The notes under the pieces are model-generated. The model did no database searches. It was not told where the DNA came from and worked only from the letters and a program-made list of their open reading frames with translations. This document shows, one piece after another, positions 6,275 through 11,822 of a stretch of DNA of 13,869 nucleotides (position 1 is its first letter; each line of letters begins with the position of its first letter). This DNA comes from Actinomycetota bacterium (GTDB lineage Bacteria; Actinomycetota; Thermoleophilia; Gaiellales; Gaiellaceae). Where the stretch lies: assembly GCA_005884155.1 (NCBI GenBank), contig VAXD01000025.1:1-13869 (forward strand), read 5' to 3'. A program made the translations under genes and the position numbers.

Positions 6275-7930
6275 CTAGTAGCCCCCGCCGATGCTCGAGC
6301 GCGGAACGGTCGCCAGCACCTGCTGCTGGTAGTAGACCGGGCCGCCCTCGTCGGCGGTCACGTCCGACGGATAGTGCGTCGAGACGAATAGCGCATAGAT
6401 GTTCGAGCTCGAGATCGCGAGCCCGAAGTAGTCGCCGATGAAGCCGCCACCGTTCGGGCAAGGATCCCGCGCCCCGGCGCACGGGTACTGCGAAATCCCG
6501 CCGAGGTGCTGCCCCGGCTGCTCCGGGTCCCACGTGAAGTCGGTGATTCGCGCATTTCCCCCGACCATGGCCGCACCGCTGCCGGTGTCTTTGAAGGGCT
6601 GGAGCATCGTGTCGATGCAGAAGTTCGTGCGGCCCACGTCCGCGGGCAGGACGCTCGGGTCGTCCGGGCACGCGAGTTGGCGGTCATACCAAGCCACCGC
6701 CACCGCGCCGCCCGGCCCGGCCGCAATGGATGGCTGGAACTGGTCTGTCGCCGAGCCCGACAGGTCAACGTTGTCGTTGACGACGACCGGAGTCGTCCAG
6801 GTGACCCCGCCGTCCGTGGACTGGGTGAACTTCACGTCCATGTCGCCACGGAGCGCGTTCCAGTCCTCCCAGGTCAGGTAGAGATGCCCGGGGTAGGTCG
6901 GGCTGGCGGCGAAGCTCTCCGTGATCCCGTCGCGGAAGCGCGTGTTCGGCAGGCCCGCCGTCGGAATGAAGCTCACGGGCGTGACGGCGACCCAGGGGCC
7001 GAACGAGCGCCCGTCGTCGGTCGAGCGGGCGACGTAGATGTAGGAGGTGTGACCGTTCGGCGGGAACGAGACGACCGAGACGTAGACGTCGCCCGCCGCG
7101 TCGATCTCCGGGTAGACGAAAGTATCGCTTGCGGTGACCGCAGAGGGCGGGGCGATCGTGACGGCCTTGCTGAACGTCTGACCGCGGTCGCGCGAGACCG
7201 CCATGCGGACCTTTGCGCCGCCGCCATTGCCGTTGAACACCGTCCACGCCGCGTAGACGTGGTCCTGGTAGCGGTTGCCCGGGATGTGATTGACCGCGAT
7301 CCACTGCTTGTCTTCGACGTGGCCCGCCTGCTTCGCCGAGGCGTTGTTGGAGGGCTCGAGCGGCTTGCCGCCGTTGCCCTTCACCCACGTGCGGCCGAGG
7401 TCGTCGCTGTATGAGACGTCGATCTCGCCGTCCGGGTGCAGCCTCGTCGCGTCGAAGAACGAGTTGTACGGCAGGACCGTCTGATAGACGCGGCCCTGCG
7501 TGTCGAAGTCGACGTTCGGATCGGTCGTGTTCGTCCAGGTAGGCGGCATGTCCTGGGTTCCGGTGGAGGTGCAGTCATAGCCCTGGAGCTGGTTGTCGCC
7601 CGACGGAGTCCCGCCCGGGAGCTGGTAGGCGCCGAGGTAGAACATGTAGAACGTCGAGTACTTGTCGAAGAAGAACTTCGACGACCCGACCAGATCCTCG
7701 GTGCCCGGTTTGTCCGCGAGCCACGACTCCGAGTGGTTCGCGTCGAACGGGCCTGGCCTACAGGTCCCCGCTACGGGAACCCGCGAGCCCGGCGGAACCG
7801 GGTAGCCGCCGCCGCTCGTCGGCGAGCTTGCAACCTGGTTCGTGAAGCTGACGCTTGTGCTCGAGCCGGCTGAGGCGAAGACCGCCAATGCCGCCGAGCA
7901 GAGCACGATCGTGACTGCGAGTTTCTTCAA
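6275..7930 (-). CDS. Secreted sialidase-superfamily Asp-box (BNR) propeller protein
   Basis: This is a 551-residue exported protein. The N-terminus is a Sec signal peptide (Lys-Lys, hydrophobic core, then small residues around 19-25). Four Asp-box motifs of the S-x-D-x-G-x-(T/S)-(W/F) type occur at residues 175-182, 246-253, 303-310 and 371-378, diagnostic of sialidase-like beta-propellers. I do not see the FRIP arginine motif of classical sialidases, so sialidase activity is not supported; it could bind or cleave another glycan. The start is a TTG (7930-7928) with a strong Shine-Dalgarno sequence. A hairpin terminator follows the stop. It is divergent from another secreted protein gene and shares its promoter region, so the two may be regulated together. 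Confidence 0.8.
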   Translation of the reverse strand: MKKLAVTIVLCSAALAVFASAGSSTSVSFTNQVASSPTSGGGYPVPPGSRVPVAGTCRPGPFDANHSESWLADKPGTEDLVGSSKFFFDKYSTFYMFYLGAYQLPGGTPSGDNQLQGYDCTSTGTQDMPPTWTNTTDPNVDFDTQGRVYQTVLPYNSFFDATRLHPDGEIDVSYSDDLGRTWVKGNGGKPLEPSNNASAKQAGHVEDKQWIAVNHIPGNRYQDHVYAAWTVFNGNGGGAKVRMAVSRDRGQTFSKAVTIAPPSAVTASDTFVYPEIDAAGDVYVSVVSFPPNGHTSYIYVARSTDDGRSFGPWVAVTPVSFIPTAGLPNTRFRDGITESFAASPTYPGHLYLTWEDWNALRGDMDVKFTQSTDGGVTWTTPVVVNDNVDLSGSATDQFQPSIAAGPGGAVAVAWYDRQLACPDDPSVLPADVGRTNFCIDTMLQPFKDTGSGAAMVGGNARITDFTWDPEQPGQHLGGISQYPCAGARDPCPNGGGFIGDYFGLAISSSNIYALFVSTHYPSDVTADEGGPVYYQQQVLATVPRSSIGGGY

Positions 7931-7934
7931 GACT

Positions 7935-7943
7935 CTCCCCCTT
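7935..7943 (-). promoter_or_regulatory. Ribosome binding site supporting a TTG start
   Basis: AAGGGGGAG on the minus strand lies 4-6 bases before the TTG at 7930-7928. It decides the start, because TTG would otherwise be an unlikely choice. The promoter of this gene was not identified with confidence: a TTGACT at 8023-8018 could be a -35, but no matching -10 was seen. Confidence 0.65.
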
Positions 7944-8008
7944 CTCTCGCTGCACGTAGCACCTTCCTAACAAATCGGACGGGATGACGGCCGATGAGCC
8001 GCCGTTGC

Positions 8009-8022
8009 TGACTGACAAGTCA
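8009..8022. promoter_or_regulatory. Short inverted repeat between the divergent secreted-protein genes
   Basis: TGACT-gaca-AGTCA is a 5-bp inverted repeat with a 4-base spacer. It overlaps the possible -35 of the plus-strand gene (CTGACA, 8012-8017) and a TTGACT on the minus strand (8023-8018). It could be an operator acting on both genes. The arms are short, so chance is possible. Confidence 0.25.
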
Positions 8023-8039
8023 ATCGGTTTCGATCTAAA
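8012..8039 (+). promoter_or_regulatory. Candidate promoter of the plus-strand secreted protein gene
   Basis: CTGACA (8012-8017) and TCTAAA (8034-8039) are separated by 16 bases and resemble -35 and -10 elements (five of six and four of six matches). The predicted transcript would have a leader of about 80 bases ending in a purine-rich stretch with two GAGGAGACG copies (8091-8099 and 8102-8110). This differs from the leaderless layout of most genes here. Confidence 0.35.
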
Positions 8040-8099
8040 GACAACCGCGCATGACTCCTGACGAAGGTAAGTGGTCCCCCGAGTACAGGAGAGGAGACG

Positions 8100-8105
8100 A
8101 GGAGG
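8100..8105 (+). promoter_or_regulatory. Perfect AGGAGG Shine-Dalgarno, misplaced for the GTG start
   Basis: AGGAGG lies 21 bases before the GTG at 8127, too far for normal use, but exactly six bases before an in-frame ATC at 8112-8114. Translation may start at this non-standard AUC codon, adding five residues, or the base call may hide a true ATG. Confidence 0.4.
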
Positions 8106-8126
8106 AGACGCATCAACCTCGACAGG

Positions 8127-8822
8127 GTGCGGCTCGGCAGAGCACCTCGATTGGGCTTGCTGTGTGGCCTGATTTTGGCGGTCTGGACGATTCCTGCTTC
8201 TGCGGCGCCGGCGCCCGTGACCTATCTGAATGCGAACTTCGGGGGGAACTTCTCCCGGTCCACCGGAACCATCAGGCTTCAGAGCCCGACAGCCAGTGTT
8301 TATGCGGCGGCAAGGAGCTCTCAGGTCGACTTTTCGGCCTCCGCAAACCTGGACCCAAACGAGACGAGCTCTGGCTTCAGCTCGTACGACATCGGGACGG
8401 TCCGCGCGTCGTCCGGGGGAAGCCTCGACAGCGTTTCGGTGAGCCCGAGAACCCTCACGCTCAGCGGCGACGCGCATTTCGCGATGAACCTGTGGTTCGA
8501 CTCAGACCACGATGGTGAGTACTTCGTCTGGAGCCACAATCAGTTCACTGCGTTGGGCGGAGACGTCTATGCCCTGGGTCCATGCCAGGGGAATGGCGGT
8601 TGCACTGAGCATGGGAGCCTCACCGTCGATGAGAACACCCCCTTGTTCCTCATCCCCGGTTGCAACAGCATTCTGGGCAACTACGCAACGCTGGCCATCA
8701 TCAATGCCGGTCTCTGCACAACCATCCCGGCGGACACGCATGTGGCACGGTGGGTCGGGATCGACATCGGCGGTTCTTCAAGTGTCAACCCTACAAGTGG
8801 CAGCGGGAGTGCAAGTCTGTAG
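8127..8822 (+). CDS. Secreted protein of unknown function (231 aa)
   Basis: The protein begins with a clear Sec signal peptide: basic start, hydrophobic core LLCGLILAVW and an Ala-Ser-Ala cleavage site near residue 26. The mature part is rich in Ser, Gly, Thr and Asn, reads as beta-strand rich, and has four Cys in its second half (two in GPCQGNGGC, one each in PGCNS and GLCTT) that could form two disulfides. The C-terminus is Ser/Gly repeats. I recognise no family. The gene has visibly lower G+C (57-60% in the stretches I counted) than its neighbours. GTG 8127 is the conventional start; an AUC at 8112 fits the Shine-Dalgarno sequence better. A hairpin terminator follows. It shares a divergent promoter region with the Asp-box protein. 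Confidence 0.75.
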   Translation: MRLGRAPRLGLLCGLILAVWTIPASAAPAPVTYLNANFGGNFSRSTGTIRLQSPTASVYAAARSSQVDFSASANLDPNETSSGFSSYDIGTVRASSGGSLDSVSVSPRTLTLSGDAHFAMNLWFDSDHDGEYFVWSHNQFTALGGDVYALGPCQGNGGCTEHGSLTVDENTPLFLIPGCNSILGNYATLAIINAGLCTTIPADTHVARWVGIDIGGSSSVNPTSGSGSASL

Positions 8823-8850
8823 TTCGAGCTTCGACATGGCTGCATCGCTA

Positions 8851-8886
8851 GGACTAGGGGCGGGCTCTCCTATCCGCCCCTAGTCC
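8851..8886 (+). terminator. Hairpin terminator after the secreted protein gene
   Basis: Perfect 13-bp arms (GGACTAGGGGCGG at 8851-8863, complement at 8874-8886) enclose a 10-base loop. The hairpin starts 28 bases after the TAG of the secreted protein gene and just before the promoter of the mutase gene. No T-run follows, so termination would rest on stem stability alone. Confidence 0.65.
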
Positions 8887-8895
8887 GGTCGCAGT

Positions 8896-8901
8896 TAGCA
8901 T
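8896..8901 (+). promoter_or_regulatory. Candidate -10 element (TAGCAT) for the mutase gene
   Basis: TAGCAT fits TANNNT and ends six bases before GTG 8908, with no Shine-Dalgarno sequence. This again suggests a leaderless transcript. It begins ten bases after the terminator hairpin, so the upstream and downstream units are cleanly separated. Confidence 0.45.
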
Positions 8902-8907
8902 CGCCGG

Positions 8908-10251
8908 GTGCTCGATCCGGCGGTGTTCAAGGCCTACGACGTGCGCGGGATCTACCCGTCGGAGCTCGACGAGGAAGGCGCGCGCGCGATCGGGCGCGCC
9001 TACGTCGAGGTCTTCGAGCCGCACCGGATTGCGATCGGGCACGACATGCGGCTTTCGTCGCCGGGCATGACCGACGCGGTCATCCTCGGCGCCTCGGAGG
9101 CCGGAGCCGATGTGCTCGAGCTCGGGCTGATCGGCACGGAGATGCTGTATTTCGCCGTCGGCGAGCTCAGGCTGGACGGCGGGATCGTCGTGACCGCCTC
9201 CCACAACCCGAAGGAGTACACGGGCATGAAGATCGTCCGTCGCGGCGCGCGCCCGGTCGGCGGCGAGTCGGGCCTCCTGACGATCCGGGACAAGGCGCTT
9301 TCGGGCGGGTCCCAGGGACAGTCCCCGGGACAGGTCCGCCGCCACGACATCTGGCCCGCCTACCGCGACCGCGTGCTCTCATTCGTTGACACGAGCGCGA
9401 TCCGGCCGCTCCGGATCGTGATCGACGCGGCCAACGGGATGGCCGGCGCAATGCTCCCGCCGGTGCTCGAGCGGCTCCTGCAGGTGCAGACCTCGCGCTG
9501 GTTCTTCGCGCCCGACGGAACCTTCCCGAACCACGAGCCGAACCCGCTCCTGCCCGAGAACCGCGAGTTCATCGTCTCGAAGACGCTCGAGGAGCGGGCC
9601 GACTTCGGCGCCGCGTTCGACGGCGACGCCGACCGCTGCTTCTTCGTCGACGACACCGGCGAGTTCGTCCCTGGCGACTTCGTGACGGCGCTGCTCGCGG
9701 AGGCCGTGCTCGAGAAGGAGCCCGGCGCGAAGATCATCTACGACGTTCGCGCGAGCTGGGCAGTGCCGGAGTCGATCGAGCGCGCGGGCGGGGTTCCGCT
9801 GGTCAACCGCGTCGGCCACGCGTTCATCAAGCAGCGCATGCGCGAGGAGGACGCGGCTTTCGGCGGCGAGGTCTCGGGCCACTACTACTTCCGCGACTTC
9901 TCGCAGGCCGACTCCGGCGTGATCCCGTTCCTGCTGATGCTCGAGCTCGTCTCGAAAAGGGGGCAGCCGCTTTCGGAGATCCTGCGCCCGTTCCGGGAGC
10001 GCTACTTCCTGAGCGGCGAGATCAACTCGCGCGTCGAGGACGTGGACGCAAAGCTCCGCGAGCTCGAGGAACGCTTCGGGCCCGAGGGCCGGGTGGAACA
10101 CCTGGACGGCCTCTCCGTGCTGGCCGACGGCTGGCACATGAACGTGCGTCCTTCGAACACCGAGCCGCTGCTACGCCTCAACCTCGAGGCACGCTCGCGC
10201 GAGTCGATGGAGCGGAAGCGGGACGACGTGCTCGCCGTCATTCGTCGCTAA
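8908..10251 (+). CDS. manB: Phosphomannomutase/phosphoglucomutase
   Basis: This enzyme interconverts hexose 6-phosphate and hexose 1-phosphate (mannose or glucose), supplying nucleotide sugars for glycans and cell envelope polymers. At 447 residues it has normal family length. Four signature motifs are in place: TASHNP at 96-101 (catalytic phosphoserine S98), the metal loop DGDADR at 238-243, the sugar-binding loop GEVSGHYYF at 320-328 and the phosphate-binding RPSNTEP at 414-420. It starts at GTG 8908 behind a leaderless-type TAGCAT. A short GGGACAGTCCC-type palindromic repeat lies inside the reading frame (protein residues about 134-144) in a linker after the first domain. The next gene starts 10 bases downstream. 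Confidence 0.95.
   Translation: MLDPAVFKAYDVRGIYPSELDEEGARAIGRAYVEVFEPHRIAIGHDMRLSSPGMTDAVILGASEAGADVLELGLIGTEMLYFAVGELRLDGGIVVTASHNPKEYTGMKIVRRGARPVGGESGLLTIRDKALSGGSQGQSPGQVRRHDIWPAYRDRVLSFVDTSAIRPLRIVIDAANGMAGAMLPPVLERLLQVQTSRWFFAPDGTFPNHEPNPLLPENREFIVSKTLEERADFGAAFDGDADRCFFVDDTGEFVPGDFVTALLAEAVLEKEPGAKIIYDVRASWAVPESIERAGGVPLVNRVGHAFIKQRMREEDAAFGGEVSGHYYFRDFSQADSGVIPFLLMLELVSKRGQPLSEILRPFRERYFLSGEINSRVEDVDAKLRELEERFGPEGRVEHLDGLSVLADGWHMNVRPSNTEPLLRLNLEARSRESMERKRDDVLAVIRR
9307..9337. repeat. Short palindromic repeat cluster inside the mutase gene
   Basis: Three related units lie in tandem: GGGTCCC (9307-9313), GGGACAGTCCC (9315-9325, perfect two-fold symmetry around one base) and GGGACAGGTCC (9327-9337, imperfect). 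The stretch is in frame and encodes a Gly/Ser/Gln-rich linker. It looks like a small inserted repeat rather than normal coding sequence. Confidence 0.5.
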
Positions 10252-10254
10252 CCT
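10249..10254 (+). promoter_or_regulatory. Possible -10 element (TAACCT) before the secreted anchored protein gene
   Basis: TAACCT fits TANNNT and ends seven bases before GTG 10262. Its first three bases are the TAA stop of the mutase gene, so the match may be partly accidental. No Shine-Dalgarno sequence is present. Confidence 0.25.
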
Positions 10255-10261
10255 GTCGGTC

Positions 10262-10948
10262 GTGAAGGCCAGGGGTTTGCCCATCGTTTTGTGCTGCGCG
10301 CTGGTCGCGGTGCTCGCGCTCGGCTCTTCCGCCATGGCTTCCGGAGGCGGGCTCAGCGCCGCCGAGCGCCACCAGATCGACGCGACGATCAACTCGTTCG
10401 TGAATCACGCCGTCAAGCGCCAGAACGTCGGCGCCTCGTACGACGACGTCACGCCCAGGTACCGCCTGGGGATGACCCGCGCAGAGTGGGCGAAGGGCAG
10501 CCTCCCCGTCTTTCCATATCCGGCGCGCGGGACGAAGTTCGGCTGGACGGTGCAGTACCGGACGGGCAACGAGCTCGGCATCCAGCTGATCCTGATGCCG
10601 CGGAAGGGCGCCGACGTCGGCGCGGCGGCGCTCCCCACGACGTTGAAGCTCGTGCACGGACGCTGGCTCATCGACTCGATGGTGCCCGGTGCCTTCTTCG
10701 CGCCCGAGGGCAAGCCCGCAAGGGTTGTCGGCACGAACGACTTCCTGCCGGGGCCTGGGAACGACAACAACTCACCGCGCGTCGCTTCGACGCCCGGGGT
10801 CAGCTCGAGCTTCGCGTACATCCCGTTCATGCTCTTCGGATTGCTCGTGCTGGTGCTGCTCTCGCTCGCGCTCGTCAGTGGGTTCCGCTACCGAGCTCGC
10901 GGCGGGAAGCTGCCGCCTTTGCCGAGGCGCTCGCGCTCCGGCGCGTGA
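10262..10948 (+). CDS. Exported protein with C-terminal membrane anchor, unknown function (228 aa)
   Basis: A signal peptide (about residues 1-26, small residues AMASGG near the cleavage site) is followed by an extracytoplasmic domain of roughly 120 residues, a Pro/Asn/Ser linker and one membrane helix at about 186-207 with a short basic tail inside (KLPPLPRRSRSG). The middle domain starts with a helix (SAAERHQIDATINSFVNHAV) and ends in a strand-like KLVHGRWLIDSM, an order that recalls NTF2-like folds, but I cannot assign a family. GTG 10262 is the only start that keeps the signal peptide. Its TGA overlaps the next gene's ATG by one base, so it belongs to the same coupled operon as the thioesterase. 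Confidence 0.75.
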   Translation: MKARGLPIVLCCALVAVLALGSSAMASGGGLSAAERHQIDATINSFVNHAVKRQNVGASYDDVTPRYRLGMTRAEWAKGSLPVFPYPARGTKFGWTVQYRTGNELGIQLILMPRKGADVGAAALPTTLKLVHGRWLIDSMVPGAFFAPEGKPARVVGTNDFLPGPGNDNNSPRVASTPGVSSSFAYIPFMLFGLLVLVLLSLALVSGFRYRARGGKLPPLPRRSRSGA

Positions 10949-11406
10949 TGGCGCTCGAGCTCGGGCGCGTCACAGACCGCAAGCCGCCGTTCAAGTACGC
11001 GAGCTTCACGCGGGTCGGCTTCTCCGACACCGACGCGCAGGGGATCGTCTACTACGGCCGCTACCTGCCCTACTTCGACAGCGCGCGGGTCGAGTACCAC
11101 CGCCACCTCGACATGCTCCCGACCGGGCGCCAGGAGCAGGAGCTCGTCATGCGCGCCAACACGATCGAGTACCACGCGCCCGCTACGTTCGACGACCTGA
11201 TCGAGGTGTTCATCCGTGTCTCGCGGATCGGCCGCTCGAGCATCACGTACGACTGCGCGGCTTACCGGGCCGAGGACGACGTGCTGATGGTGACCGCGCA
11301 GCAGACACTGGTGCTCGTCGACCTGGACGAGCGTCGTCCGTACCCGATCCCGGACTGGTACCGCGAGAAGATCGGCGCATTCGAGGGCGAAGATCTCGAA
11401 TCGTGA
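10948..11406 (+). CDS. Acyl-CoA thioesterase, 4HBT (YbgC/FadM-like) family
   Basis: This is a hot-dog-fold thioesterase of 152 residues that would hydrolyse an acyl-CoA or related thioester in the cytoplasm. The active-site signature FSDTDAQGIVYYGRYLPYFD is at about residues 25-44; Asp29, the second Asp of the DTD, aligns with the catalytic Asp of 4-hydroxybenzoyl-CoA thioesterase. The remaining strands (EYHAPATFDDLIEV, then RIGRSSITYDC) and the length are typical of the family. ATG 10948 overlaps the stop of the preceding gene by one base, and the GTG of the following gene overlaps its TGA, so translation is probably coupled. The substrate cannot be predicted. Confidence 0.9.
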   Translation: MALELGRVTDRKPPFKYASFTRVGFSDTDAQGIVYYGRYLPYFDSARVEYHRHLDMLPTGRQEQELVMRANTIEYHAPATFDDLIEVFIRVSRIGRSSITYDCAAYRAEDDVLMVTAQQTLVLVDLDERRPYPIPDWYREKIGAFEGEDLES

Positions 11407-11822
11407 ACGACCTATTGCAGGAGATCGAGGAGGCGGCAGACCTGCAGGCGGTCGTGGACCTGCTGCACGACCGGGTCGAGCACTACTCCTGGGTCGGCGT
11501 CTACCTCGTCGAGGGCGACGACCTCGTGCTCGGGCCGTGGAAGGGCCCGCAGGCCACCGAGCACGTGCGGATCCCGGTCGGGCAGGGCGTCTGCGGCGCC
11601 GCCGCGGCGAGCGGCGAGACCGAGGTGGTCGACGACGTCAACGCCGACCCGCGCTACCTCGCCTGCTTCCCGTCGACGCGCTCGGAGATCGTCGTGCCGA
11701 TCGCGCGGGAAGGGCGTGTGCTCGGCGAGATCGACATCGACTCCGACCAGCCCGCAGCGTTCGGTGACGCCGACCGCGAGCTCCTGGAGCACGTCGCCGG
11801 ACTGATCGCTCTGCTGGCATGA
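11403..11822 (+). CDS. GAF-domain protein, free methionine-(R)-sulfoxide reductase-like (139 aa)
   Basis: One GAF domain fills the whole protein. It matches free methionine-R-sulfoxide reductase (fRMsr): WVGVYLV near residue 30, LVLGPWKG, VRIPVGQGVCG with Cys64, the SEIVVPI strand, LGEIDIDS, and YLACFPSTRSE with Cys88. fRMsr reduces oxidised free methionine using Cys residues. Two of the three Cys of the E. coli enzyme (equivalents of C94 and C118) are present; the position equivalent to C84 is His54. With the core pair intact, activity is plausible. GTG 11403 overlaps the thioesterase stop in a GTGA arrangement, and its own TGA overlaps the next ATG in an ATGA arrangement, marking a coupled operon. 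Confidence 0.85.
   Translation: MNDLLQEIEEAADLQAVVDLLHDRVEHYSWVGVYLVEGDDLVLGPWKGPQATEHVRIPVGQGVCGAAAASGETEVVDDVNADPRYLACFPSTRSEIVVPIAREGRVLGEIDIDSDQPAAFGDADRELLEHVAGLIALLA

Noticed and set aside
8394..8404. GGACGGTCC palindrome in the secreted protein gene, similar to the mutase repeat
   Set aside because: Only nine bases, single copy and a different centre; likely chance in G+C-rich DNA.
8051..8518. Plus-strand ATG frame (155 codons) overlapping the secreted protein gene
   Set aside because: It lacks a signal peptide or domain and competes with the frame that has a signal peptide, Cys motifs and a correctly placed terminator.
9379..10137. Minus-strand open frame (252 codons) opposite the mutase
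   Set aside because: It is antisense to the mutase, which has all four family motifs; no independent start signal was seen.
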